A stretch of 64,000 nt of DNA. It comes from CAVQZA01 sp963724805 (GTDB taxonomy: Bacteria; Actinomycetota; Thermoleophilia; Gaiellales; Gaiellaceae). The position numbers and the translations under genes are program-made. Below, piece by piece: positions 28,428-37,668 of this stretch. The notes beneath the pieces are model-generated. The model saw only the letters and a list, made by a program, of their open reading frames with translations, was not told the DNA's origin and did no database searches. Where the stretch lies: assembly GCA_963724805.1 (NCBI GenBank), contig CAVRWA010000014.1, positions 1,674,001-1,738,000 of the forward strand. The letters are read 5' to 3'. Positions within the stretch are counted from its first letter, which is position 1; each line of letters begins with the position of its first letter.

Positions 28428-30125
28428 GTGAGGCGGACGACGACGATATTCATCGCGTTGGGCCTGATCGTGCTCGTGGCCGCCGGCACCGGCTACAGCT
28501 TCCGCTCGACGAGCCCGCAGCGGAGCACCCGCGACGCGGCGCAGCAGGCGCACACAGGTGGCACGCTGAAGCTCGTGGCGAAAGCCGCCGCCGGCACGAT
28601 CGATCCGCAGGTCAACTACACCCTCGAGTACTGGCAGCTCTACCAGGCGACCTACGACGGGCTACTGGCCTTCACGAAGGCCGGCGGCAACGCCGCCTTC
28701 ACCGTCGTGCCCGACCTGGCGGAGAACCTGCCGACGCCGACGAACGGCGGCAAGACGTGGGTGTTCAAGCTCCGCAAGGGGATCAAGTTCTCGAACGGCA
28801 AGACGGTGACCCCCGACGATGTCGTCGCCTCGTTCCAGCGGATCTTCAAGGTGAAGAGCCCGACCTCGGGCTCGTTCTACGCCGGGATCGTCGGCGCGAG
28901 CGCGTGTCTGAAGACGCCGGCAACTTGCACGCTCAAGGGCGGCGTGATCGGCAACGACCAGGCCAACACGGTCACGATCAACCTCGTCGCTCCCGACTCG
29001 GAGTTCAAGTACCGGATCGCCGTCCCGCATGCGTCCATCGTCCCCGCGGGCTCCCCGCCGAAGGACGTGGGCACCAAGCCGCTCCCCGGCACGGGCGCGT
29101 ACTACTTCTCGTCGTATGACCCGAACAAGCAGCTCGTGCTGAAGCGCAACCCTTACTTCAAGCAGTGGTCGAAGGCAGCGCAGCCCGCGGGCTATCCGGA
29201 CGAGATCATCCAGTCGTACGGCCTGTCGGCGGAGGCGCAGATCACCGCGGTCGAGAACGGCCAGGCCGACTGGTCGTACGACAACGCGCCCGCCGACCGC
29301 CTCCCCGAGATGGGGACGAAGTACCCGAGCCAGGTGCACATCAACCCCCTGACGGCGTTCTGGTACGCGCCGATGAACGTCAACCTGGCGCCGTTCAACA
29401 ACCTCAAGGCGCGACAGGCGGTGAACTACGCGATCGACCGCAACGCCACAGTGAAGATCTTCGGCGGGCCGAAGCTCGCGTCGCCGTCGTGTCAGGTGCT
29501 CCCGCCCGGCTTCCCGGGGCACAAGGACTACTGCCCGTACACGAAGAATCCGGGCACCACGTGGTCGGCGCCCGACCTCGCGAAGGCGAAGGCACTCGTC
29601 AAGGCATCCGGAACCGCCGGCCAGAAGGTCGCGGTCGTGACGGCGGACGACGAGGTGAACAAGGCGATGGGGGTGTACCTCCAGAGCGTGCTCAACGAGC
29701 TCGGCTACAAGGCCACCGTCAAGCCGATCTCGGGGAACATCTTCTTCACCTACGGGCAGAACACGAAGAACAAGGTGCAGATCCAGGTACAGCAGTGGTA
29801 CCAGGACTACCCCGCCGCGTCGGACTTCCTCTACATCCTGTTCGGCTGCGAGTCGTTCCACCCCGGCAGCGACTCGAGCATCAACTTCTCGGGTTGGTGC
29901 AACAAGCCGATCAACGACCAGATGCACAAGGCGCTGAACCTCGCGATCACCAACGAGGCGGGCGCCAACGTCCAGTGGGCCAAGATCGACAAGCAGGTGA
30001 CCGACCAGGCCCCGATGGCGACGCTGTTCAATCCGAAGCACCTCGATTTCGTCTCGAAGCGCGTCGGCAACTTCACGTTCAGCAAGCAGTTCTACTGGCT
30101 GGTCGACCAGTCGTGGGTCAAGTAG
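28428..30125 (+). CDS. Peptide ABC transporter substrate-binding protein
   Basis: 565 residues, family 5 extracellular solute-binding protein (DppA/OppA type). An N-terminal hydrophobic segment (IFIALGLIVLVAAG) is followed by the SBP_bac_5 domain from about 45: GGTLKLVAKAAAGTIDPQ, VPDLAENLPTPTNGGKTWVF and LRKGIKFSNGKTVTPDDVV, each cut here for brevity. There is no lipobox Cys after the signal, so it may be released or held by an uncleaved helix. Ribosome binding site AAGGAGG lies 5 nt before GTG 28428. It leads a five-gene importer operon. Confidence 0.93.
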   Translation: MRRTTTIFIALGLIVLVAAGTGYSFRSTSPQRSTRDAAQQAHTGGTLKLVAKAAAGTIDPQVNYTLEYWQLYQATYDGLLAFTKAGGNAAFTVVPDLAENLPTPTNGGKTWVFKLRKGIKFSNGKTVTPDDVVASFQRIFKVKSPTSGSFYAGIVGASACLKTPATCTLKGGVIGNDQANTVTINLVAPDSEFKYRIAVPHASIVPAGSPPKDVGTKPLPGTGAYYFSSYDPNKQLVLKRNPYFKQWSKAAQPAGYPDEIIQSYGLSAEAQITAVENGQADWSYDNAPADRLPEMGTKYPSQVHINPLTAFWYAPMNVNLAPFNNLKARQAVNYAIDRNATVKIFGGPKLASPSCQVLPPGFPGHKDYCPYTKNPGTTWSAPDLAKAKALVKASGTAGQKVAVVTADDEVNKAMGVYLQSVLNELGYKATVKPISGNIFFTYGQNTKNKVQIQVQQWYQDYPAASDFLYILFGCESFHPGSDSSINFSGWCNKPINDQMHKALNLAITNEAGANVQWAKIDKQVTDQAPMATLFNPKHLDFVSKRVGNFTFSKQFYWLVDQSWVK

Positions 30126-30177
30126 GGAACCAGGCCGGGGCCGGGCGCGAGCCCGGCCCCGGCTCGATCACCGCCCA

Positions 30178-31221
30178 GTGAGCGAGACCCTCGTCGGGGG
30201 GGTGCCCGCGGAGCCGGCCGCCCGTCCGACGGCCGGGGCCGGTCCATGGGTGCTCGCGTGGCGCCGGCTGCGGCGCAACCGGATCGCACTGGTTGCCCTC
30301 GGCGTCTTCTTGCTCATTGCCCTCGTGTGTCTCGCGGCACCCGTCTACGCGCATGACATCGCCCACACCGATCCGTTCCGGTCGAACCTGAACGGCACGA
30401 CGATCGTGAACGGCAAGAGAGTGCCGATCATGCAGCAGACCACCGGCGGGCTCGGCCTCGGCGTGACGCCGATCGGGCCGACGTGGGATCCCCGCCACTA
30501 CATGCTCGGAGCCGACTCCCAGGGGCGCGACGTCGCAGCGCGGCTGCTCTACGGGGGGCGCAACACGCTGATGATCGGGATAGCCGCCGCGCTCGTCACG
30601 TGCCTGCTCGCGACTCTGATCGCCATCATCGCCGGCTTCTTCGGGGGGCTCACCGACGGCGTCTTCTCGCGCGGGCTGGACGTCATCTGGGCGTTCCCCG
30701 TCTACCTGTTCGCGATCTGCCTGTCGATCGTCCTGCTCACGTCGGGCGGGCTCGAGCTCGGGCCGGTCAGCATCCAGGCCGGAAGCCTTGCGCTGCCGAT
30801 CTTCATCATCGGGATCGTCTACATCCCGTACGTCGCGCGGCCGATTCGCGGTGAGGTGATTTCGCTGCGCCACCGCGAGTTCGTCGAGGCAGCCGAGGGG
30901 CTCGGCGCGTCCAACTCAAGGCTGCTCTGGAGCGAGATCCTCCCCAACGTCGCGACAACCGTGATCGTATTCATCCCGATCATGATCGCGCTTGCGATGC
31001 TGACCGAGGCGGCACTCTCGTTCCTCTCGATCGGCGTGCAACCACCCGCTGCAAGCTGGGGGACGATCATCAACGACGGGCAGGATCTCCTGTACACGAG
31101 GCCCGCGGTCGCCCTCGCGCCGGGGATCGCGATCGTGCTGACCGTGCTGGCGCTGAACGTGTTCGGCGACGGCGTCCGTGACGCGCTCGACCCACGGGCG
31201 AAGCACCGGATCGGCGCCTGA
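30178..31221 (+). CDS. Peptide ABC transporter permease, DppC-like
   Basis: 347 residues. The N-terminal OppC_N segment (LAWRRLRRNRIALVALGVF) holds helix 1; LGADSQGRDVAARLLYGGR is the DppC/OppC hallmark; five more helices follow. The EAA loop that docks on the ATPase is EFVEAAEGLGASNSRLLWSE. The extracytoplasmic insert before LGAD is longer than usual. Its stop overlaps the next ATG by 1 nt. The order C before B is less common than B-C. Confidence 0.92.
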   Translation: MSETLVGGVPAEPAARPTAGAGPWVLAWRRLRRNRIALVALGVFLLIALVCLAAPVYAHDIAHTDPFRSNLNGTTIVNGKRVPIMQQTTGGLGLGVTPIGPTWDPRHYMLGADSQGRDVAARLLYGGRNTLMIGIAAALVTCLLATLIAIIAGFFGGLTDGVFSRGLDVIWAFPVYLFAICLSIVLLTSGGLELGPVSIQAGSLALPIFIIGIVYIPYVARPIRGEVISLRHREFVEAAEGLGASNSRLLWSEILPNVATTVIVFIPIMIALAMLTEAALSFLSIGVQPPAASWGTIINDGQDLLYTRPAVALAPGIAIVLTVLALNVFGDGVRDALDPRAKHRIGA

Positions 31222-32192
31222 TGACGCGCACCGTCTTCCGCAGGCTCCTGTCGATGATCTTCGTCCTGTTCGCGCTCAGCGTGCTCGTGTTTCTGATCTT
31301 CTTCGCCACCCCCGGCGTCGACCCGGCCGCGCGTATCGCCGGCCGCAACGCGGACCAGCAGACGCTGAAGCAGGTACGTCACGACTTCGGGCTCGACCGG
31401 CCGATGCCGGTTCAGTACCTGATCCTGATGAAGAAGCTCTTCGTCACCCGCGATCTCACCTCGTTCGTGAATCGCGGCCAGCTGGTGTGGCCCCAGATCA
31501 CGGCGGCCATGCCGGTGACCCTCTCGCTCGTCTTCGGCGCCGCCGTGTTCTGGCTGATCTTCAGCGTCGCGATGGGGCTCGTCGCAGCAGTCTTCCGCGG
31601 CACCCCGGTCGACTCGGGGGTGGTGGTCCTCGGCCTGATCGGCATCTCGATACCGGTCTTCTGGCTCGGGGAGGTGGTCAACCTCGCCAGCCAGAGCCGC
31701 CTCCACGACACGTTCCTCTTCTCGTGGGTACCGCCGCTCGGCTACGTGCCGTTCACGGTCTCGCCGGTCGGCTGGTTCAAGGCGCTGCTCCTGCCGTGGA
31801 TCACCCTCTCGATCCTCTACATCGGGATCTACGCCCGCGTGCTCCGCTCGAGCCTGATCGAGTCGCAGAGCCAGGACTACATCCGCACCGCACACGCCAA
31901 GGGGCTGACCGGCCGGCGGGTCATGCTCCGACACTCGCTCCGCACCTCGATGGTCGCCTACGTCAGCCTCTTCGGGCTCGACTTCGGTGCGCTCGTCGGA
32001 GGCGCGGCGCTCCTCACGGAGGTCGTGTTCAACCTGCACGGGATCGGCTGGTTGACCTACCAGTCGCTCCAGAACTTCGACCTTCCGGTGATCATGGCCA
32101 CGGTCATGTACGCGGCGTTCTTCGTCGTCGTGGCGAACGCGATCGTCGACCTCTTCTACGCGGGGCTCGACCCCCGGGTGCGGCATGCCTGA
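31221..32192 (+). CDS. Peptide ABC transporter permease, DppB-like
   Basis: 323 residues. Helix 1 (LLSMIFVLFALSVLVFLIFF) is followed by the family segment RHDFGLDRPMPVQYL. Helices lie between about 95 and 315, and the EAA loop is DYIRTAHAKGLTGRRVMLRH. The C-terminal DLFYAGLDPRVRHA is typical of DppB. The 3' end overlaps the next gene by 8 nt. It forms the heterodimeric channel with the preceding permease. Confidence 0.93.
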   Translation: MTRTVFRRLLSMIFVLFALSVLVFLIFFATPGVDPAARIAGRNADQQTLKQVRHDFGLDRPMPVQYLILMKKLFVTRDLTSFVNRGQLVWPQITAAMPVTLSLVFGAAVFWLIFSVAMGLVAAVFRGTPVDSGVVVLGLIGISIPVFWLGEVVNLASQSRLHDTFLFSWVPPLGYVPFTVSPVGWFKALLLPWITLSILYIGIYARVLRSSLIESQSQDYIRTAHAKGLTGRRVMLRHSLRTSMVAYVSLFGLDFGALVGGAALLTEVVFNLHGIGWLTYQSLQNFDLPVIMATVMYAAFFVVVANAIVDLFYAGLDPRVRHA

Positions 32193-33225
32193 GAGCACGT
32201 CCGTGCCGCTCCTGGAGGTGCGCGACCTGCGCGTGTCCTTCCACACCGAAGACGGCCTCTTGCAGGCCGTCGACGGGCTCTCGCTCTCGATCGCTTCCGG
32301 CGAGGTGCTCGGCATCGTCGGCGAGTCCGGCTCGGGCAAGACCGTGTCCGTGCTGGCCGTGATGAGGCTGATCCGCGACCCGAACGCGGTGATCGAGGGG
32401 GAGGTGCTGCTCCGCGGCCGCGACCTGATGAAGCTCTCCGCGAGTGAGATGCAGGCGGTCCGCGGCGGCGAGATCGCAATGATCTTCCAGGACCCGATGA
32501 CCGCGCTGACCCCGGTCTACACCGTTGGGTGGCAGATCGCCGAGCAGCTCCGCGCGCACGAGGAGATGACCAGGCGTCAGGCCCGGGCGCGGACGGTCGA
32601 GCTGCTCGGCTCGGTGGGGATCTCGAACCCGGAGCGGCGTGCGGACGACTACCCGCACCAGTTCTCGGGCGGGATGCGGCAGCGGGTGATGATCGCGATG
32701 GCACTCTCCTGCAGCCCGGCGCTCCTGATCGCGGACGAGCCGACGACCGCGCTCGACGTCACGATCCAGGCCCAGATCCTCGAGCTGATGAAGCGGCTGA
32801 AGAGCGAGTACGGCTCCTCGATCCTCATCATCACCCACGACATGGGCGTCGTTGCCGATCTCGCGGAGCGCATCGTGGTGATGTACGCGGGCAGGGTGGT
32901 GGAGGAGGGGCCGAAGGCAGCCGTCTTCCGCGACACCCAGCACCCGTACACATGGGGTCTGCTCGGCTCGATCCCGCGCGTCGACCGGCCGCGCGTCCGC
33001 CGCCTGGCCGCGATCCCGGGCGCCCCGCCTTCGCCGCTCGTCTCCGACGAGGGCTGTCGGTTCGCGCCCCGCTGCCCGTACCGCTTCGAGCTCTGCGTGA
33101 CGAGGCCCGAGCTGCGCGAGCGGGTCGGCCCGGGCAGGCGCGACGCCTGCCATCTCGACCCCGCGGTCCGGCCGGCCCTGCGGCAGGCCTCCCTGAGCGG
33201 CGAGCCTGACCGCGAGAGCGCATGA
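32185..33225 (+). CDS. Peptide ABC transporter ATP-binding protein, DppD-like
   Basis: 346 residues. Walker A GESGSGKT (46-53), Q-loop in AMIFQDPMTALTP, signature FSGGMRQRV, Walker B LLIADEPTTALD and switch His in ITHDMG. The C-terminal oligopeptide/dipeptide motif region has a Cys cluster (GCRFAPRCPYRFELC) as in iron-sulphur-containing DppD proteins. ATG 32185 overlaps the permease gene; the stop overlaps the next ATG by 4 nt. Confidence 0.94.
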   Translation: MPESTSVPLLEVRDLRVSFHTEDGLLQAVDGLSLSIASGEVLGIVGESGSGKTVSVLAVMRLIRDPNAVIEGEVLLRGRDLMKLSASEMQAVRGGEIAMIFQDPMTALTPVYTVGWQIAEQLRAHEEMTRRQARARTVELLGSVGISNPERRADDYPHQFSGGMRQRVMIAMALSCSPALLIADEPTTALDVTIQAQILELMKRLKSEYGSSILIITHDMGVVADLAERIVVMYAGRVVEEGPKAAVFRDTQHPYTWGLLGSIPRVDRPRVRRLAAIPGAPPSPLVSDEGCRFAPRCPYRFELCVTRPELRERVGPGRRDACHLDPAVRPALRQASLSGEPDRESA

Positions 33226-34250
33226 GCGCCGGTGCGGATCGGCCGGTGCTGCTCGAAGCGGTCGACCTGGTGAAGTGGTTTCCCGTGCGCTCGACGTCGG
33301 TCCGCCGCGAGACGCGCGAGTACGTCCATGCGGTCGACGGCGTCTCGCTCGCGGTGCGCCGTGGGGAGACGCTCGGGATCGTGGGCGAGTCGGGATGCGG
33401 AAAGTCGACACTCGGACGGCTGCTGGTGCGCCTGCAGGAGCCGACTAGCGGGACGATCACCTTCGACGGAACGGACATCACCGCACTCTCCCGCCGCGAG
33501 TTGCGCCCGTTCCGCCGACAGATGCAGATGATCTTCCAGGATCCGTACGCGTCCCTCAATCCGCGCAAGCGCGTCGGACAGATCGTCGGCGACCCGTTCC
33601 GTATCCACCGCGAGGGTGCACGCAACGAGATCTCGGGGCGCGTGCGCGAGCTGCTCGAGGTCGTCGGCCTCTCCGCCGACCACATCAACCGCTACCCGCA
33701 CGAGTTCTCGGGCGGGCAGCGCCAGCGCATCGGCGTCGCCCGCGCCCTCGCCCTGAGCCCCCGGCTGATCGTCGCCGACGAGCCCGTCTCCGCTCTCGAC
33801 GTGTCGATTCAGGCACAGGTCGTCAATCTGCTCGACGATCTCCAGGACGAGTTCCACCTCACGTACGTCTTCATCGCACACGACCTCGGCGTCGTCCGCC
33901 ATGTCTCCGATCGGATCGCTGTCATGTACCTCGGCGTCGTCGTCGAGACGGGCGCGGTCGACGCCCTCTTCGAACGGCCCATCCATCCGTACACGGAGGC
34001 GCTGCTCTCGGCGATCCCTGAGATCGAGACGGACGAGCAGAACGGCGGGCAGCGTGAGAGGATCGTGCTCGAGGGCGAGGTGCCGAGCGCGATCAACCCA
34101 CCGAGCGGCTGCCGCTTCCACCCGCGCTGCCGCTACGCAACCGAGATCTGCCGCACCGAACAGCCCGTGCTCACCGACTACGGCAACGTGCACCAGGCCG
34201 CCTGTCACCATCCGCTCGGCGGCGCGAACACCACCACCACCGGAGGCTGA
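33222..34250 (+). CDS. Peptide ABC transporter ATP-binding protein, DppF-like
   Basis: 342 residues. Walker A GESGCGKST (55-63), Q-loop MIFQDPYASLNPRKRV, signature FSGGQRQRIG, Walker B LIVADEPVSALD, switch in IAHDLG. The C-terminal extension has the same Cys motif (GCRFHPRCRYATEIC). The long N-terminal segment before Walker A (VRRETREYVHAVDGVSL) is typical of DppF. The second ATPase of the importer; one base separates it from the iminopeptidase ATG. Confidence 0.94.
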   Translation: MSAGADRPVLLEAVDLVKWFPVRSTSVRRETREYVHAVDGVSLAVRRGETLGIVGESGCGKSTLGRLLVRLQEPTSGTITFDGTDITALSRRELRPFRRQMQMIFQDPYASLNPRKRVGQIVGDPFRIHREGARNEISGRVRELLEVVGLSADHINRYPHEFSGGQRQRIGVARALALSPRLIVADEPVSALDVSIQAQVVNLLDDLQDEFHLTYVFIAHDLGVVRHVSDRIAVMYLGVVVETGAVDALFERPIHPYTEALLSAIPEIETDEQNGGQRERIVLEGEVPSAINPPSGCRFHPRCRYATEICRTEQPVLTDYGNVHQAACHHPLGGANTTTTGG

Positions 34251-34251
34251 G

Positions 34252-35145
34252 ATGACACACCACGAAGGACGGATGGAGTGGCGCGGCCACGAGACCTGGT
34301 ACCGGGTCGTGGGCGAGCTCGATGCGACGGCGCCGCAGACTCCCGTCGTGATCTGCCACGGCGGTCCCGGCGCAGCGCACGACTACTGTGAGCCGATCGC
34401 CGATCTGAGCAGGTCGGGCCGCGCCTGCGTCCTCTACGACCAGCTCGGCTGCGGCAAGAGCGAGCTCCTGCCCGATGCGCCCACTGACTTCTGGACGCCC
34501 CAGCTCTTCAAGGACGAGCTGACCGAGCTCACCCGACATCTCGGGATCTCGGATCGGTACGCCATCGTCGGCCAGTCCTGGGGCGGGATGCTGGCGATGG
34601 AGTACGCCCTCGACCACCCCACCGGGCTGCGGGGGATGGTCGTCGCCGACTCCCCGGCGAGCATGACGCTCTGGGTGTCGGAGGCGAACCGCCTGCGCGC
34701 GGATCTGCCGCTGGAGGTCCAGGAAACGCTGACCCGGCACGAGGAGGCCGGCACGACCGACGACCCCGAGTACGAGTCAGCGGTCGCCGTCTTCTACGAG
34801 CGCCACCTCTGCCGGGTGCCGATGCCGGACTGCGTCCAGCGCAGCTTCGCGCAGATCGCGGCCAACCCGACCGTCTACCACACCATGAACGGCCCGAGCG
34901 AGTTCCACGTCGTCGGCTCGCTCACGGGCTGGGACATTACCGATCGGCTGCACGAGATCACCACGCCGACCCTCCTCGTCTCGGGCCGCCACGACGAGGC
35001 AACCCCGCTGATAGTGGGCCAGGTCCACGAGCGGATCCCGGGCGCCGAGTGGGTGATCTTCGAGGAGTCGAGCCACATGCCGCACGTCGAGGAGCCGGAG
35101 GCGTTCCTGGACGCCGTCGAGGCGTTCCTGAGGACGATCGACTAG
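34252..35145 (+). CDS. Proline iminopeptidase/amino acid amidase (S33)
   Basis: 297 residues, alpha/beta hydrolase. Oxyanion motif HGGPG (36-40), nucleophile Ser109 in GQSWGGM, Asp expected in VSGRHDEAT and His in ESSHMPHVEEP. HGGPG plus GQSWGG marks the proline iminopeptidase/L-amino acid amidase group, cytoplasmic enzymes that free N-terminal residues from peptides. GGAGG lies 5 nt upstream and it is contiguous with the importer, so it probably digests the imported peptides. Confidence 0.88.
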   Translation: MTHHEGRMEWRGHETWYRVVGELDATAPQTPVVICHGGPGAAHDYCEPIADLSRSGRACVLYDQLGCGKSELLPDAPTDFWTPQLFKDELTELTRHLGISDRYAIVGQSWGGMLAMEYALDHPTGLRGMVVADSPASMTLWVSEANRLRADLPLEVQETLTRHEEAGTTDDPEYESAVAVFYERHLCRVPMPDCVQRSFAQIAANPTVYHTMNGPSEFHVVGSLTGWDITDRLHEITTPTLLVSGRHDEATPLIVGQVHERIPGAEWVIFEESSHMPHVEEPEAFLDAVEAFLRTID

Positions 35146-35183
35146 GCCGACGGCACCACGAGCCCCGCCGGGAGCCGTCGTTC

Positions 35184-35423
35184 CTATTCGCCGTAGAGGT
35201 CGTTCCAGCCGACGACGCGCCACTTAGCGTCGTCGGGGCAACTCTCGCGGGCGTAGGCGATCGCCGCCGTGACCGTCGGGCCGCCGCCGATCGCGTCCCA
35301 GCGGCGTCCGTCGACCGACTCGAACTCGACCCTGAGGACGTGCTGAACGGTCACCGGCCGCGCAACGTGGGGCGGAGCGAGTCTTTCCCTCGCCGGGTCC
35401 CGGGTGATGGTCGTCGCCGTCAT
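35184..35423 (-). CDS. Small protein of unknown function
   Basis: 79 residues. The pattern is one strand-rich stretch (VTVQHVLRVEFESVDGRRW), a helix (TVTAAIAYARESCP) and a final strand (KWRVVGWNDLYGE). I recognise no family. ATG 35423 overlaps the cupin stop by 4 nt (ATGA), so the two are translated together. Codon use looks like its neighbours. A role as partner of the cupin is possible but unproven. Confidence 0.65.
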   Translation of the reverse strand: MTATTITRDPARERLAPPHVARPVTVQHVLRVEFESVDGRRWDAIGGGPTVTAAIAYARESCPDDAKWRVVGWNDLYGE

Positions 35424-35860
35424 GACGCTGGGGCGAGGCCGTGGCGCCGCATCACGTTGCCGAGCTCGACGGGGTCGGGCGGGCCGCCGGCCGCCGCCCG
35501 CACGACCGCGGCAGTCTCACGGAAGTAGTCCGGGCCGAGGACACCGGGGCTGACGATCGCAAGCGCGGTTGCCTCGACGTCGCCGAGGTTGTCGAAGCGA
35601 TGGACGGCACCGCGGGGGATGCAGACGACGTCGCCTGGGCCGATCTCGACCCGCGTGCCCTCGATCGTCCAGCTCAGAACGCCGCGTAGGCCGTAGATCG
35701 TCTCCTCGTAGGCGTCGTGGCTGTGGGCGACCGGAACCTTCGAGCCGGCCGGAACGTCGAACTCGAAGACCGCGACGGTCCCTCCGGACTCGTCGGCCTC
35801 GACGAGGAACCGGATCGCGAGAGGCCCGATCCTGATCTCTTCATGCACTGTCGTGGACAT
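35420..35860 (-). CDS. Cupin domain protein
   Basis: 146 residues with a single RmlC-like cupin barrel. Cupin motif 1 is PVAHSHDAYEETIYGLRG (two His and a Glu as metal ligands) and motif 2 is GPGDVVCIPRGAVHRFDN, with the final His ligand. It is likely a metal-binding enzyme or sensor of unknown substrate. ATG 35860 is preferred over TTG 35866 because AAAGGG ends 6 nt upstream. It diverges from the MarR gene over 46 bp that contain a palindrome. Confidence 0.87.
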   Translation of the reverse strand: MSTTVHEEIRIGPLAIRFLVEADESGGTVAVFEFDVPAGSKVPVAHSHDAYEETIYGLRGVLSWTIEGTRVEIGPGDVVCIPRGAVHRFDNLGDVEATALAIVSPGVLGPDYFRETAAVVRAAAGGPPDPVELGNVMRRHGLAPAS

Positions 35861-35886
35861 CTTCAACCCTTTCTCTGCTCAAGGTG

Positions 35887-35901
35887 GTAAAGTATCTTTA
35901 C
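35887..35901. promoter_or_regulatory. Palindromic operator in the cupin-marR intergenic region
   Basis: GTAAAG-TAT-CTTTAC is a perfect 6-bp inverted repeat around 3 nt, followed directly by a further TTTAC (35902-35906), 6 nt before the marR ATG. The A/T-rich palindrome stands out in a 70% GC genome and has the size of a MarR dimer site. It would block both divergent genes. Confidence 0.65.
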
Positions 35902-35906
35902 TTTAC

Positions 35907-36380
35907 ATGGCAGATGACATCTCGTCAAGGATTTTTACGAAATCCACCAAGACCCAGTCCCCCGGCCCGCCGCTCATCGGCGCGCTGCTCCGGATGCCCT
36001 GGGAGACGGTGCGTCAGCGGATGCTCGAACGTCTCCATGAGCGCGGGTTCGACGACCTCGACGCGCGCCAGGTCACCGTCCTCCTTTACCCAGGCCCGCA
36101 AGACATGCGGCCTTCGGACCTGGCTGCCCGATTGCGCATGAGCAAGCAGGCGCTGAACTATCTGCTCGGAGAGCTCGAGGGCCGCGGGTACATCACTCGT
36201 GGCCCTGATCCGGAGGACATGCGATCGAGACGGATCGCGATGACGCCCCGGGGCGACTCGGCGCTGCAGGCGATCCGCGAGGCCGTCACCGACACCGAGC
36301 GTGAATGGGCCCGGGAGCTCGGCCCGAAACGGTTCGACGAGCTGCGCGCCTTGCTGCTCGAGCTGAACGAGCTTTCCTGA
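35907..36380 (+). CDS. MarR family winged-helix regulator
   Basis: 157 residues. The winged helix-turn-helix spans about 45-115: VTVLLYPGPQDMRPSDLAAR, then the recognition helix RLRMSKQALNYLLGELEGRG and wing DPEDMRSRRIAMTPRGDSAL; flanking helices make the dimer. ATG 35907 lies directly behind the palindrome, so autoregulation is likely. The divergent cupin operon and the downstream desaturase are the likely targets. The ligand is unknown. Confidence 0.88.
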   Translation: MADDISSRIFTKSTKTQSPGPPLIGALLRMPWETVRQRMLERLHERGFDDLDARQVTVLLYPGPQDMRPSDLAARLRMSKQALNYLLGELEGRGYITRGPDPEDMRSRRIAMTPRGDSALQAIREAVTDTEREWARELGPKRFDELRALLLELNELS

Positions 36381-36490
36381 CGTTCGCGAAGCGCCGCGCC
36401 CCGGACGGGTCGCAGGTACCATCGGTCACGAAGCTCGAGCGACCCTCTCTGTAGGAAGGACAAGTCATAGGAGTTCGTGTCCCCCAGAAG

Positions 36491-37573
36491 GTGTCGTTCG
36501 ACAACGGCGGCGAGTTCATCCGCGAGACCCGTCGCGAGGTCGAGCTCTACCTGCAGTCCCGGTGGACGCGGGTGAGCGGGTACCTCCAGCTCTACGCCAA
36601 GACGATCGTCGCGTTCGGTCTCTTGATCGCATCCTGGACGACCCTGATCTTCCTCAGCCCCGGCATCTGGCTCGGCCTGCTCTGCCTCGTGGGGCTCGCG
36701 GCCGGTGCGACGCTGACCGCCTTCTGCGTTCAGCACGACGCAAACCACGGCGCGTACTTCACCAAGCGCCGCTACAACCACCTGATGGGGTGGACGACCG
36801 ACGCCTTGCTCGGCTTCTCGAGCTACGCGTGGCGCGTCAAGCACAACGTCGCCCACCACACCTACACCAACGTCGACGACTACGACGACGACATCAGCCA
36901 GGTTCCGTTCGCCCGGTTCATGCCCCAGCAGAAGGCGCGCCCCTGGTACCGGCTCCAGCACTACTACATCTGGCCCCTGTACACCCTCATGGTGCTGCGC
37001 TGGCAGACGGCCGGCGACATCGCGGCGTTCGCCCGCGGCAGCATCGGTCGCAGCCCGCTTCGCGCCCCGAAGCGCTGGGACCTCGTCGGGCTCGTCGCCG
37101 GGAAGGCGATCTTCATCGGCTGGGCGCTCGTCGTGCCGATGCTCGTCTATCCCTGGTGGGGGGTGCTCGGCGCCTACGTCGTCTTCGCGATGATCATGGG
37201 GCTGATCACGGCCACGACCTTCCAGCTCGCGCACTGCGTCGAGGAAGCCGACTTCGCCTCGGTCGAGGAGCTGAGCGGGCCGAAACGCGTCTGGGCCGTC
37301 CACGAGGTGGAGACGACGGTCGACTTCTGCCCGCGGAACCCCGTGCTCACGTGGATGCTCGGCGGGCTCAACTACCAGATCGAGCACCACCTCTTCCCGC
37401 GGGTTCCGCACACGCACTACGCGCGGATCGCCGAGATCGTGAAGCGCAACTCCGAGAAGCACGGGGTTCGCTACACGGCTCAGCCCACACTCTGGTTCGC
37501 TCTGCGGTCGCACTTCCGCCACCTGCGCACGATGGGGCGCATGGGGCTTCCAGTCGACATCGAGATGGGGTAG
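36491..37573 (+). CDS. Membrane fatty acid desaturase
   Basis: 360 residues. Three His boxes are complete: HDANHG, HNVAHH and QIEHHLFP, the last with the Gln typical of acyl-lipid/front-end-type desaturases. Four hydrophobic helices occur in pairs (about 35-80 and 195-240). It introduces a double bond into a membrane fatty acyl chain using a di-iron centre. GTG 36491 lacks a spaced ribosome binding site; an ATA at 36467 with AGGAAGGA 6 nt upstream is another in-frame possibility. A terminator follows. Confidence 0.9.
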   Translation: MSFDNGGEFIRETRREVELYLQSRWTRVSGYLQLYAKTIVAFGLLIASWTTLIFLSPGIWLGLLCLVGLAAGATLTAFCVQHDANHGAYFTKRRYNHLMGWTTDALLGFSSYAWRVKHNVAHHTYTNVDDYDDDISQVPFARFMPQQKARPWYRLQHYYIWPLYTLMVLRWQTAGDIAAFARGSIGRSPLRAPKRWDLVGLVAGKAIFIGWALVVPMLVYPWWGVLGAYVVFAMIMGLITATTFQLAHCVEEADFASVEELSGPKRVWAVHEVETTVDFCPRNPVLTWMLGGLNYQIEHHLFPRVPHTHYARIAEIVKRNSEKHGVRYTAQPTLWFALRSHFRHLRTMGRMGLPVDIEMG

Positions 37574-37579
37574 CGCAGG

Positions 37580-37600
37580 GCGCGATCGGGTCGCGCTTTT
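37580..37600 (+). terminator. Intrinsic terminator after the desaturase
   Basis: GCGCGA (37580-37585), loop TCGGG, TCGCGC (37591-37596), then TTTT (37597-37600), 7 nt after the stop codon. A small but complete stem with a T run; it separates the desaturase from the MoxR operon. Confidence 0.65.
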
Positions 37601-37668
37601 CACCAGAAACTTAAGCGGACCTGCTTCCCTGTGTTGCTCAAGCCCGCGCAAAGAGGAGGAGCGCAGAC

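Noticed and set aside
37574..37668. MoxR operon promoter
   Set aside because: I searched for -35/-10 pairs and found none convincing. Only the upstream terminator and the AGGAGG before GTG 37669 are clear.
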